64,000 nt of DNA, taken from Labia minor. Its lineage: Eukaryota; Arthropoda; Insecta; Dermaptera; Spongiphoridae. Made by a program: the position numbers and the translations under genes. Within the stretch, counting starts at the first letter, position 1. Every line of letters starts with the position of its first letter. The DNA lies in NCBI GenBank assembly GCA_963082975.1, contig OY720348.1:60859461-60923460 (forward strand), in the 5' to 3' direction. Shown in pieces: positions 51,139 through 62,329 of the stretch. The notes under the pieces were generated by a model. The model was not told where the DNA came from and ran no database searches. It saw only the letters and a program-made list of their open reading frames with translations.

Positions 51139-51917
51139 AATTCTATATTCTGTGTTCATTCTCCTTATATTAAAAAAAAAAAGAAAATAATACTTTTGTT
51201 ATAACGTAGAAATTAAGAGTCCAAATGAATAATAATAATAATAACAACATTAAAGTAAATATTTATAGAGGTGTCAAAAAAAAATTGATTTTTTTTTCTT
51301 ATAAAACCTCAAGAATTTTAATTTTTATAGAAAAACAAAACAAAAGAGAAAGATCATTTGTACACTTTAAGCTTGAAAAGATAAATAATTATAAAATAAA
51401 AACGAAAAGACAAGTACGTATTTTACCATATATATAAATAAATATAATAATATATATATATAAATTACATAAATAATAAAAAAACGATTAAAATTGAACG
51501 TCCTCTTTTTCTTATTATTCTAAATAAAAACTTTTCAATATATATATATAGATATATAAATTGTTTTGTTATATATGAAATATTTTTATATCATTCCTAA
51601 GCTTGAATAAATGCTTTCTATTGTATAGATTATTTTAAAAAAATTAACCAAATATTAATTAAGAAAAACGTGTTTTATTTATTTATTTTTCTTTTCTAAT
51701 CCTTTGTTTCCACACCACAGAATATGAAAATATCCCTTATAATTATAAATTTTGTTTCAATAGAGAATATTTTTAATATTTTTTGTCTTAATTTATTTAA
51801 ATTAATATTTGATATTAATGTGATAATTGTTACGTTAATTATATTTATTTTTTACACGCTTTTATTGGCTCTTATTTTGATTTTTCTTTCAATATGTCTC
51901 TTAACAAAAAAAGATAA

Positions 51918-52386
51918 ATTTTTACTTTTCCGCATACTTCGTATAAGGGAAGTATTGGAATCGTCAAAAATTTCGACTTCGAGATTTTGATAGATCTTGA
52001 CGTTTTAGACCTCCCTGAGTCGTAAAATACCATTTTTGGAATTATGTCTGTGTGTGTGTATAAATGTATGTATGTATGTATGTAATGTCTGTAAGCAAAT
52101 TTACCCAAAAACTAATCAAGCTAGGACTTCGAAATTTGGTACACCGATATTATTCACAGTTTGTAGATTTATATCAAAATTTCGTCAAAATCGGTTAACC
52201 GGAAGTGGTACTTTACCTACAATGGTTGCGTTTACCTTTCAAGTAAAGTACCAGTTTGCTTCGAGATATTTGCTTCATATTTTGTATATAGATTTAAAAA
52301 TATGAAAAAAATTCAGATACCAAATTTCATCATGATCTGACTACCGGAAGTGACAATTTACCTATACAAGTAGCGTTTCCTTTTTA
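51918..52386 (-). repeat. Family B repeat, copy 2
   Basis: Reverse complement of 8715-9160, with a TATG microsatellite. It abuts family A with no gap. Confidence 0.75.
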
Positions 52387-52905
52387 CCGACCGACGATAG
52401 TAAGGGAGGTATTGTTTTCACACCAAATTTCACCTGTGGATATTTTTAGGTACATATCTCCACGAATCATGCATTTTCTTAACAGAAAAAAGTATTTTTA
52501 GCATGATGTTTGTCCGTCCGTCCGTCCGTCTGTCCGTCCGTCCGTATAGATGTGTACAGCCTGAACGGCTCAACGGATTTTGATGAAATTCGGTATATTT
52601 ACTTAATACATCAGTAGGATGAATTGATCAACTTTTGGTGCAAATCCGGAAACCGGAAGTGCTAGTATTGCCGATCGAAGAGAGGAAGTGAAGGGTTATT
52701 TTCATATCAAATTTCACGTGAAGGCATATCTCTACGTGTTATGCACTTTGTATTGGTTTTATCCTCGAGAAAAATCATCTTCATTAGTTTTTTCTTAATT
52801 TAAAATTATATGACGTCACCCAGCACTTCATGACGTCACAGCCAGCCCTTATATATTATAAATAAAATAAAATTAAAAATATTTATAATATATCCATATC
52901 TGTTT
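52387..52905 (-). repeat. Family A element, near-complete, reversed
   Basis: Starts ACCGACCGACGATAG, passes through the GTCC microsatellite and CTTTGTATTGGTTTTATCC, and carries TGACGTCA at 52811 and 52831. It ends at CCATATCTG, lacking the last part of the full element. It spans the unit 2/3 boundary; the units start inside it. Confidence 0.75.
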
Positions 52906-54476
52906 TTTTTTACATTTAAAATATCAGTTAACCGGAAGTAGCACTTTATTACATTCTAAATATTCATTCACAACTCTTTATACCTATTTATATGCGGGAA
53001 AGTCTAGGGGAGGACACTCCCGCTTATTTTTATTAGTGTTTTCGAAGTATGGTCCTCCGGCCCGGAAGACATTTTGAAAATTGTATTTTGGCTCGCGCTT
53101 AAAAGTATTTTCCCAACCCTTAATGGGAAAAAGAAAAGGGCTGTATTTAGGGTTTTCCCGGAAATTATTCGATCCATGTTTGGACTTCAACGAACATTTA
53201 AAAAAAAAAAAATTGGCAAAATAGAGTTATGGCCTTACCAACCCATTTTGCTATACGTTTTTATGTAATAGATTCTTATATTATATTAAATTTCAATTTA
53301 TATATTATCTAAAATAATTTTTCAAGAAGCAAAATATTCAGGTATTTGAAAAATCTATGAAACAATTTATTTTTAACTTGGTTCCTTGTTCATTAACAAT
53401 TGAACTTTGTTTACTTGTAGAAGAATGAAAAAAAGGAGAAAGCAACAAAAATAACTTTTTCAAAGCTTTTGTGTTTACTTGAAAAGAAGAGAGACAATAA
53501 TAATAATAATAATACAACAAAAAGGATCTTGGCCAAAGATATTTCGGATGTGCTATTTTAGAAAAAAGAAAAAAGATATTCAAGGGTTTTTTTTTTTTGG
53601 TTGTGACAAAAGTTGGAATAAGAATTTATTGACATTTTAAAATGTATTTAGAAAGTTCTAAATCATCTTATTTTAACTGATCTTAATATTTTTAATTATT
53701 ATAATATATATTATTATAAATTATTAATTTAAAAATCGAGAACAAAACATTCATTATTAAAAATATTCTTAATTATTTAAATTTTTACAAACTTGTATTA
53801 ATTTATTAGACTAAAAGTAAGAGAAACCATATAATAAATAATATGTAGATATATTATATAAGGATTTATTTTTATATTATATATAAAGAATTTAGGAAAG
53901 GATATGGGATTGAATAAGGAAAATAAAATAAATTCACAAATTTCATTTTATAATATTTATTAATATTCAATGAATTATTATTATTAATATTAATTAAGAT
54001 ATACCTTAAAAATATTAAACACAATCTTCATTTTTTAAATAAAACATCAATTACTATATAATGAACAAGAATAGTATTTATTTTAATAGAGACATTATAT
54101 TTATAATATATGACTTAAATACTAAAATAATTTTATAAATTATTTAAAATTATTTTTTAAATAATTTAATTTCAATAAAATAAAACAAAATTACAAAATG
54201 TTTATTTATTATTATTCTACAATAATATATTTTAAAAATTGTGCAATACTTACAAATATTAGAATAATATATTTATAATATATTTAACTTTAACAATATT
54301 TTTTTTCATTTAAATACAAGCATACAATGGTAATTTATTTATTTTTTTTCATATTAAAGTAGTATTTATTTTCAATTATTAAAACGTATATTTAAATAAT
54401 TTTAATATTATTATTTTAAAATATAAATCTTAAATATTAAAATAACTTAAACTTTTATAACGATCATAAGAAATAT

Positions 54477-55889
54477 TTATAAACATTTATTTTTAATATT
54501 CAATAAATACCATTCGATAATACTTGCACAAGGTAACAATTTTTTTAAATTCTTATGAGTATCTCGAGCATACACATTAGAATCAAAGGGCCAAGCCCTA
54601 TTTTTTTCATAAGGGAATGGATTAATGTTCAATGTATGAACACGCAAATTATTTTTAATTGTGCTAAAATCAATTTTTATCTTTGTGCCATGAAGATTTA
54701 ATTGATAGAATGTTTTACATTGAAAAATGTATGGAAGGACTTCATTACATATGTTTCGACATCCATACAAAGATAAAATATTTAATTTTTTTATTTTATG
54801 GATGTCCTGTAGATCACTAGAAATTAATGAAATACACCATTCTAATCGGAGATCTGTTAAATTTTCAAACTGATTAAGCATTTTCAAGGCATTTTTCTGG
54901 ACATCGTTGCATAAAACTATTTTCAAATTTGTTAATGGTAACCTTTTTTTAAGAAACACTTTAACTAGTTGCTCTGTAAAGGATCCAATTTCCATAAGCA
55001 TTACTTTTTTCAATTTATCTAATGGTGCAATTTCAAAATAACTCCTGAGAATTTCTTCTGGGCCAGAATATCTAATCTGTAGATGTTCTAAATTTTCTAA
55101 TTTTGACAAATAAGATGGCCAGGTTTTATTAATATAAAAAAAAGCGATTTTTAATTCTCTTAAATTAGAGAAGTTAGCTATTGATTTCAATGGTTCAATT
55201 GTTGTTATCAATAATCTCGGCAAATTTAATGTTACAAGTTGGTTCATTTTCATTAATAATTTATTTATATTTTTATTAAAATAAATTTCAAATGGAAGAC
55301 TAAACTTTTTTAAATTAGGAAAAAAATAATTAATAGCCCATACAAAAATATCATAATCATGTATCTTATCATATAAAATAATTTCCTCTACCTTATCGAA
55401 AATAGGATAAGTTGGCGATTTACCTTCTTCGACATCACTTGATAATTTTATTAGAAAATCTCGTATTATATCTAATTTACTTGTAGAGAAATCTCGAAAA
55501 TCAATTTTTTTTATTCTTAGCATGGATGAATGTTTTATAAACTTGATTAAAAATTTATAATTCCTCTCAGTTACAACAACAGTTTTTATTAAAAAATAGA
55601 ATCGTTTCAAAAACTTAGCGGGGAAGGAATCCGAATCGGTGAAAAAAATTGTAGGTGAGGAAGAAACAATTCCAGAATTGATAATCGCATCGTAATAATA
55701 TTGATCTTCACTAAAAACAAGCAATTGTTGAAATGTTGAATATTTCAGAATATTACCTACTAATTCTTGCGGTAATCTCCTCATATGTTGATGTAATTCT
55801 TGATCACAACTGTAATTTACAGTTGTTTCATTTACATGAGTCATCTTCTGAACACCCTCGTTGGTTGTTTTCATCTTTTTGGATGGCAT
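54477..55889 (-). CDS. F-box/leucine-rich-repeat protein, copy 3 (470 aa)
   Basis: The longest copy; it keeps both the TDSDSF segment lost in copy 2 and the C-terminal segment lost in copy 1, so it is closest to the ancestral form. F-box at about 36-75 (LPQELVGNILKYS). The middle region of about 100-220 has no recognisable domain. Leucine-rich repeats run from about 230 to 430 (LRELKIAFF, LEHLQIRYSG, LRLEWCISLIS, LSLYGCRNICN), ending IIEWYLLNIKNKCL. Unique substitutions include EIRNYD to KIHDYD and CNKNINK to FNKNINK. Single exon; no intron signal inside. Predicted SCF ubiquitin-ligase adaptor of unknown substrate. Confidence 0.87.
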   Translation of the reverse strand: MPSKKMKTTNEGVQKMTHVNETTVNYSCDQELHQHMRRLPQELVGNILKYSTFQQLLVFSEDQYYYDAIINSGIVSSSPTIFFTDSDSFPAKFLKRFYFLIKTVVVTERNYKFLIKFIKHSSMLRIKKIDFRDFSTSKLDIIRDFLIKLSSDVEEGKSPTYPIFDKVEEIILYDKIHDYDIFVWAINYFFPNLKKFSLPFEIYFNKNINKLLMKMNQLVTLNLPRLLITTIEPLKSIANFSNLRELKIAFFYINKTWPSYLSKLENLEHLQIRYSGPEEILRSYFEIAPLDKLKKVMLMEIGSFTEQLVKVFLKKRLPLTNLKIVLCNDVQKNALKMLNQFENLTDLRLEWCISLISSDLQDIHKIKKLNILSLYGCRNICNEVLPYIFQCKTFYQLNLHGTKIKIDFSTIKNNLRVHTLNINPFPYEKNRAWPFDSNVYARDTHKNLKKLLPCASIIEWYLLNIKNKCL

Positions 55890-55936
55890 GATTTAAAAAC
55901 AAAAAATAAAATCAAAAACAAAACAAATTGGAAAGT

Positions 55937-56152
55937 ACACTCAGTTAGCAAGCGTGCTAATGTTGACTTTGTGAGATGCAGAGAGCAAATGATAGCTGAA
56001 GGAAATGGAGGAGGCCGTTTATGTCAAAAAAAGGTGTGTCGGAACAGGCAACCAATCAGAAGACCCCTTAAGTAAAAATAAGAAGAGTGGGGTTCGAACC
56101 TTTTTTCTACCTCTCTTTTGTATTTTTTCAATATTTTGATTTTCTTATTTTT
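55937..56152 (-). promoter_or_regulatory. Shared upstream region of F-box gene 3
   Basis: Same as in units 1 and 2, except for one base (GTCAAAAAAAGG). The TGACGTCA octamer is 1,320 bases from the ATG (57209) instead of 535, because piggyBac lies between. Confidence 0.5.
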
Positions 56153-56234
56153 TTAGTCTCTCTTTATAAAGATAAAATTATAACTTTAAAATGATTTTAA
56201 ATGTAATTATTAAAAAATCAGGAATCTTATCTTA

Positions 56235-56405
56235 TTATGCTAGCTAAAATTGTTTGTATATACCTATATATATATAGCCATGGGTTCTCAAAATCCGCTC
56301 TAACGTTTTTTTTTAAATTCACACTAGATATAGTATTTATAAAGAAAAATTAAGTTTTATTCATCACATCTCTGGAAAAATACATCTTCATTATTTATTT
56401 CTTAA
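56235..56405 (+). repeat. Family D repeat, split by piggyBac
   Basis: The left part ends at TTAA (56402-56405). The right end resumes at 57198 (TTATATATGGATGACGTCAC). Confidence 0.7.
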
Positions 56406-57197
56406 CCACTTAATGTACACATTATTTTTGAATTATCGGTCAAAAAATTATCGAATTTTTTTAATGCTCGAATTTGATGTTTATATTCAATTAAAACGAA
56501 AAAAAATATTTCCATTGGCGTATCATGTGTTTTCTACTTGGGGGTTGATGCGGAAAAAAAAAGAAAATATTGTTTATTCGTAGATTATACACATAAAAAT
56601 TATTTGTATGTTGTAACAAAACTATAATATAATTTACAAATTATTATAAACTAAAAATGTCAGTGGCGTACTACCTTATATTGAAATAAATTTATTTATT
56701 ATTATAAATTTAGGAAAAAGAATTAAAAATTAAGTTGAGTATGATAAATCATGAAACATGGCACTGCACATAGTGCCACATTACAATTTTTACAAAAAAA
56801 TCTGGTTTCTTTCCGTTTTTTCTTCCCCTTTTCATCCCTTTGACTGCAACATACAGCGCAATACCTATATGGATTAGCCTTTTTTTCGGTTGGTGGAACA
56901 TGTTCTGGAAAATGCCTCTCAGTGAGACGCAATGGACCAGGCTGAACACTAGGTCTTCCAACTTTTTTAGTGCGTGTATGGAATTTTTCTATTATCCTTT
57001 CAATCAACGATTTTCGAAATTCAAGGTTACTTTTTTGGCCACCATTTTTTTGGTATAAAATGTATGCATTCCATACTGAAATGTCTAACAAATGGAAAAA
57101 CATTTTCTTATAGTACTTTTTCCCTCTCTTCCTCGTTGTTGGGTAGTCATGGAGGTGTTGATCCAGTCGATCAACACCTCCCATTGTACCATTATAG
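56406..57197 (-). mobile_element. piggyBac element, 5'-truncated
   Basis: Begins CCACTTAATG directly after a TTAA, the piggyBac target. The other end has no TTAA. It joins ATTATAG to the flanking family D sequence, and 13 or so bases of flank (TTAATTTAAAATT in unit 1) are missing, so a deletion removed the 5' side of the element. Present only in unit 3. Confidence 0.8.
56723..57197 (-). pseudogene. piggyBac transposase C-terminal fragment (PGBD4-like)
   Basis: Reads YNGTMGGVDRLDQH near its start, the motif that includes the last catalytic aspartate region of piggyBac transposases. Next come KKYYKKMFFHLLDISVWNAY and a C-terminal cysteine-rich domain with YRYCAVC, FFCKNC and LCAVPCF, the zinc-binding end that recognises the element termini. 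The open frame extends into flanking DNA (to 57226), but the first eight or so residues there are not transposase. About two thirds of the protein, with the first catalytic aspartates, is gone, so it is inactive. Confidence 0.88.
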
Positions 57198-57447
57198 TTA
57201 TATATGGATGACGTCACAAATGACATCCATTTTTATTTTTTAACTGAAATTGTATTAATATTTTTTTTTATTTAAAATATTTTAAAATTTATTATTTAAT
57301 TTCGAAATAAAATTAAAAATATTTATTTTTAATAAAATATATATATATTTATTAATTTCTCTCCAAAAAAACATCAATAAAACAAATACTATTTGGTATT
57401 TGGCTTCCAAAGATGGTAAAAAAATGTTATTTTTATTATCTAAATAT

Positions 57448-57726
57448 CTTAGACCAGTGGTTAGGACTTTTTTGACGAGTCAACTTCGCAGGATCGAAAC
57501 TCGCGAAGTGCCTCCATATTTAAAAATAATAATTTTTTTTTTTTAATCTATTTATTGTTTATTTTCAATAAATTACTAATTTATATTTATTTATTCAATG
57601 TTCTTTTATTAAATTTAATATATAAAAATAATAAATTTATTTTTTTTTTCATCGACTGGGCCGATACCATAAGGAGTCTTCACTTGCTCTGACTAGGGCC
57701 ACCGGTATTTGCCATTAGTCTCGAAA
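57448..57726 (+). repeat. tRNA-like SINE, copy 3
   Basis: Unit 3 counterpart of 41554-41832. Confidence 0.5.
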
Positions 57727-58384
57727 AAATAATATTAAATGTATATAAATTTAAAAATTAGAATATTTGAATTTGTTTAAATTTTAACACATGTAATCAA
57801 TCATATGCATAAAGAATAGAAAAAATTTTGAAAATCAACTTGGTATTAAATTCAGAAAAAAATACTCATATATAGAATATATAAACTATTCGAATATAAT
57901 TGAAAGTCTTTCTCTCCCTCTATTTTAAATTTGAAAAAACGGAGTGTTAAGAAATTAAGATTCCTTATACAACATAGGTGGTTAAATGAATTGGGCTCCC
58001 TACCTCCCTGAGAAATTCACACTAAAAATGTTTATAATATTTTAGTTTATTAAATCAAACTATTATTTTTTATTTCAATATTTTTAATGTTAATACAATA
58101 ATTTTTATTTTATAATCTATAAAATAATTTAATTATTTTATAAAACTTCGGTCTTCAATTACATTTTTTTTACTCCCTACTGACTGTTCATTTCATAACT
58201 GAAAATAGTTTCGAATAGAAATAGACGATATTACTTGGATTAATCTTATTATGCTAGCTAAAATTGTTTGTTTGTACTATTGAGGACCCCAGTTCAATTG
58301 ATTTTAATCAGATTGATGCAATGATGCAACATTTAATAATTGCAGTAAATAATTAAAGAATTGTATATTAATATTTCTTAAAGG

Positions 58385-58494
58385 GTCGAGTGAGAGCTCG
58401 GTGTCCCAGGTATTAATATTATCAGCCAAACCCAATAATAATGAATCATTTTTTTTAACTTAAGTACCGAGCCGAGGCTCGAGGTCCCGGTACT
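58385..58494 (+). repeat. Family E repeat
   Basis: Unit 3 counterpart of 42498-42606; the core here reads ATTAATATTATCAGCC. Confidence 0.7.
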
Positions 58495-58499
58495 TTCTT

Positions 58500-58840
58500 A
58501 TTCTAAACACGAATAAATTCAAATTTCATCGATATCTCAATTATTTTCGTTGTTTGCATAGAAAAAACGACATTTTTCATTAAGATTTTAGCGAAAATGC
58601 TACTTTTTTAAATAGAAATATAAAATTTATGAATTATATATCATTCTTATTTATTTCTTATTCTAAACACCAATAAATTCAAATTTCATCGATAACTCAA
58701 TTATTTTCGTGGATTTCATAGAAAAAACGACATTTATCATTAAGATTTTAGCGAAAATGCTACTTTTTTAAATAGAAATATAAAATTTATGAATTATATA
58801 TCATTCTTATTTATTTCTTATTCTAAACACCAATAAATTC
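58500..58840 (+). repeat. Local tandem repeat at the unit 3 edge
   Basis: About 160-base units with AATTCAAATTTCATCGAT and AAAAAACGACATTT. Two copies and a partial third lead up to the broken gypsy. Confidence 0.7.
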
Positions 58841-58842
58841 AA

Positions 58843-59747
58843 TTGATTCATTTTCAATTAAAAGAAAATAATGAATTATTTGCAAAAAACAAATTCGATG
58901 TAGGAAAAATAAATGATACAGAGGCTCAAATAAAACTGCGTGATTATCAATATATATATAAAAAACCCTATAGATGTTCTGTCACAACTCAGAATGAAAT
59001 AGACAGTCAAATAAAAAAACTTTTAGAAATGAATCTAATTGAAGAATCAAGCTCGCCTTTTGCGGCTCCAGTAACATTGGCTTATAAGAAAGACGAAGGA
59101 AAAAAATCACGCCTATGTATCGATTATTCTTGTCTAAACAGGATTTTATTACCTGAGTCTCATCCTTTCCCAAGAATTGATGAAATAATGATAAAGGCAG
59201 GAAATTGCAACTGGTTCACGGCATTAGATGTTAATTCGGCCTTTTGGTCTATACCATTAAGAAGAAAGGATAGGGAAAAGTCGGCCTTTGTAACACAAAA
59301 TGGCCACTTTCAATGGAATGTACTCCCATTTGGACTTCGAGCATCATCTGGAATCTTTCAAAGAATTCTTGCAAATTCCATTAGGAGAAATAATTTAAAC
59401 ACGTTCTGTATGAATTATATTGACGACATCCTTATTTTCTCCGAAAGTTTTGAAAAACATTTAGAACATTTAAAATTAGTTTTTAAAATGTTGAAAGAAG
59501 AAGGTATTAAGCTGAAATTATCAAAATGCAATATCGCGAAAAATGAAATTAAATATTTAGGACATATTATTAAAAAAGGCAAAATAAGACCTTTAAAAGA
59601 TAACTTGATAGCAATAAAAGATTTCAAAATTCCAAAAGATAAGAAAAATGTACGGCAATTTCTCGGTAAAATAAATTTTTATTATAAGTATATAGACAAA
59701 TCGGTAGAATTGTTAGAACCTCTTCATAATTTACTAAGAAAAAAAAG
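58843..59747 (+). pseudogene. Second gypsy pol, reverse transcriptase part
   Basis: Open frame with FDVGKINDTEAQIKL, LIEESSSPFAAPVTLAYKK, SRLCIDYSCLN, WFTALDVNSAFW and the active-site YIDD at residues 192-195 (MNYIDDILIFS). It ends EPLHNLLRKK, just before the RNase H region, where other DNA is inserted. The 5' end is cut: gag, protease and the first part of pol are missing and a local tandem repeat abuts. The protein is related to the intact gypsy pol, but it differs at many positions and is a separate family. The pol frame resumes at 62822. Confidence 0.9.
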
Positions 59748-59927
59748 CAAAATGTGCAGCATCGTACACGTGGCGGAAGTGAAACTTCTTACAATCTAGA
59801 GAATAAGATAAATTTTAGTTGAGAGTGTGAGTGAGAGAGAAATAGAGAAAAATAAAGGGATCATTTCGAAAGACATATAACAGTATAAAATTTTCGTAAC
59901 AAATATTCGCTTTATTATTATTATTAT

Positions 59928-60497
59928 CTACTCTATCATCATATCTACATTGCCTGTACTATTGTCGGTTGGTGCTTCAATTGGTAATACTGATATTAAT
60001 GGCTTGTGATAACTAAAGTAAGATATATATGTTCGTGATTCGATATTTTCTATATAACGTGTAAAAACAGCATCTATTGTAGTTCCAGATTTTGTTGTTG
60101 ATTCCTTGGGATCGTTATTTATAAGCAGACCAAATGTTTCTCGAAGAAAGTTGATCAACGGCAACGAATCATCAGATCCAAAATTTACATTAAAATCTCC
60201 CCCGAGAATTAGAGGGATTTTATCTTCGCCTCGTTCAAGTGCATTAGCACCTGTGTGGCTATAAACCAGTAGTGAACGGTGTATGAAATAAATAATATCG
60301 TCTAAATTTTGGTCGTTATTTTTTTTCGGCATAGTGAAATCTGTGGAGTAGAGAAAAGCAGTTTTAAATGCAATAATAATTTTAAATTGATTTAGTAGTG
60401 TTAAAGTAATGTTGAGATTCGGATAAATAACGTGAATGGTCATCGACGAACATAACTGTATGTGTTGGCGTGTGAATCGCCGACCATGTTCACACAC
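59928..60497 (-). pseudogene. Endonuclease/exonuclease/phosphatase (EEP) domain fragment
   Basis: The C-terminal half of an EEP fold: IPLILGGDFNVNF (the GDFN metal/phosphate motif), ESTTKSGTTIDAVFTRYIE (the GT-x-ID motif), then TYISYFSYHKPL with the final catalytic histidine. The N-terminal half, with the first acidic metal ligand, is absent. The first 55 or so residues of the open frame do not fit the family, so the real part starts near DDIIYFIHRSLL. From memory, proteins with this exact style (SYFSYHKP) are common in insect genomes beside PIF1-type helicases of Helitron-like elements. That link is not shown here, since no helicase is in the window. Confidence 0.65.
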
Positions 60498-60574
60498 ACA
60501 ATTACATGCGTCGGTATGCGTGCACGCTGTATATTTGACTTGAGAATTTTAATTATTTCACGATATATATCTTA

Positions 60575-60775
60575 TCTTATTATGCTAGCTAAAATTGTAT
60601 ATATCTATCTATTTATCTATAACCATTGGTTCTCAAAAACCGCTCTAACGATTTTTTTCAAATTCACACTAAATATAGTATTTATAAAGAAAAATTGAGT
60701 TTTATTGATTACATCTCTTGAAACTTACAGCTTCATTATTAATTTCTTAATTGAAAATTATATATGGGTGACGTA
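60575..60775 (+). repeat. Family D repeat
   Basis: Seventh copy, ending GGGTGACGTAAATGG; the octamer has lost one base. It lies inside the inserted DNA. Confidence 0.7.
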
Positions 60776-60829
60776 AATGGCATCCATTTTGAAATTTTAC
60801 TCCCGCCTTTTTTTAATTTTGTATTAATA

Positions 60830-61240
60830 TTTTTTTTATATTTAAAATATTTTAAAATTTATTATTTAATTTCGAAATAAAATTAAAAATATTTATTTTT
60901 AATAAAATATATATATATATATATTTATTAATCCCGCTTTTTTTTAAATGATATTGTATTAACATTTTTTTATATTTAAAATATTTTAAAATTCATTATT
61001 TAATTTCGAAATTTTATATTTAAAATATTTTAAAATTTATTATTTAATTTCGAAATAAAATTAAAAATATTTATTTTTAATAAAATATATATATATATTT
61101 ATTAATCCCGCTTTTTTTTTAAATGATATTGTATTAACATTTTTTTATATTTAAAATATTTTAAAATTCATTATTTAATTTCGAAATAAAATTAAAAATA
61201 TTTATTTTTAATAAAATATATATATATTTATTAATCTCTC
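60830..61240 (+). repeat. Local tandem repeat
   Basis: Three copies of a unit with TATTTAAAATATTTTAAAAT and ATTTCGAAATAAAATTAAAA, about 120-175 bases each. Related sequence is in the F-box units near 41.4 kb. Confidence 0.65.
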
Positions 61241-61312
61241 TCAAAAAAAAACAACAAAACAAATAAATGTCTTTGAAAGATGGTAAAAATATCTTTGTAA
61301 TTATCAAAATAT

Positions 61313-61385
61313 CATAGACCAGCAGTAAGAACAATTGTTTTTACTCCCCGAGTTCGAAGGATCGAAACTCGCCGCGTGCATTTTT
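61313..61385 (+). repeat. tRNA-like SINE head, copy 4
   Basis: ATAGACCAGCAGTAAGAAC (A box) and GGATCGAAACTC (B box) match the heads in the F-box units. The body is missing. Confidence 0.5.
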
Positions 61386-61547
61386 TTTTTATCTATTTTC
61401 GTGATTTATTTATTCATTGTTCTTTTATTAATTAAGTTTTAGATAGTTTTATAATTTTTAATATTTTTTCAATAAAATATTATTTAATACATTTAATAAT
61501 TGTAATAAATAATTAAAGAATTGTATATCAATATTTTTTAAAGGGTA

Positions 61548-61612
61548 GAGCGAGCTCGGTGTCCCAGGTATTAATATTACCAGCCAAATCCAATAATAAT
61601 GAATCATTTTTT
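61548..61612 (+). repeat. Family E repeat, truncated
   Basis: Left module AGAGCGAGCTCGGTGTCCC and the core; the right module is replaced by family C. Confidence 0.65.
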
Positions 61613-61613
61613 A

Positions 61614-62110
61614 CTATCTCGCCAGAGATAGTATTGCGATCACGAAAATTTTCGATGTTGAGATTTTGATGTTTTTATACTTTTTGAAGGTTCCTGAATC
61701 ATTTTCACTAAGGTTGAGAAAAATGTCTGTGTGTGTGTGTGTGTGTGTGTATGTAGGCAAGATTACGCAAAAACGGTTTGAGCTAGAATGATGAAATTTG
61801 GTACATTGACATTATTCAAAATTCATAGTTTTCTATCAACTTTTGAGAAATGTAGCTCAACCGGAAGAGGGTCATTACCTACAACGTTTTGATTTTTTTT
61901 CCTCTAAAGTGACCGTAAAAATAAAGATATATGTTTGATAATTTTTCACATGATTAATAATTGTATAAAACTGCTATATATAGAATTTCAGCTTGATTGA
62001 TTAGCTGAAATTACCAGAATTAATTTTTTAACACTGCAAATCTCACGCGCCAACACGTGACGTGGTGCCATCAACAAAAAGCCAAACATGCGCTGGTTTA
62101 ATATTTATTA
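61614..62110 (-). repeat. Family C repeat, near-complete, reversed
   Basis: Reverse complement of 5796-6365. The end shows ACTATCTCGCCAGAGATAGT, a short palindrome, and a GT microsatellite in the middle. It is inserted in a family E repeat. Confidence 0.7.
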
Positions 62111-62329
62111 TTTATTATTTATAATTTATAATTAATTAAATTTAATAATAATTTTTAAATAATATAAATAATATTTAATTATAATCTAATCAAAGAAAAT
62201 AAAAGTTTGAATCTATTTGATAGTTGATCTTTTTACATATAATTAATCTCAAATTAAATATTTTTTAATATTAAAAAAAAATAACAAATTTCATATGTAT
62301 ATTTATTTTTATAAATGTTTAGGCAAATT

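Larger units (their letters stand above)
44571..52753. repeat. Tandem duplication unit 2 (about 8.18 kb)
   Basis: Repeats unit 1 from the family A half-element through F-box gene 2 to the SINE and D/E repeats. It has two extra pieces: about 420 bases of extra family D sequence at 49.7-50.3 kb, and about 860 bases (51890-52753) of family B plus family A at its right end. At the unit 1/2 junction these are absent. Confidence 0.9.
52754..58640. repeat. Tandem duplication unit 3 (about 5.9 kb)
   Basis: Repeats units 1 and 2 from the family A half-element to just past the first family E repeat, then breaks off next to the second gypsy element. It carries a piggyBac insertion (56406-57197) absent from the other units. 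Confidence 0.88.
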
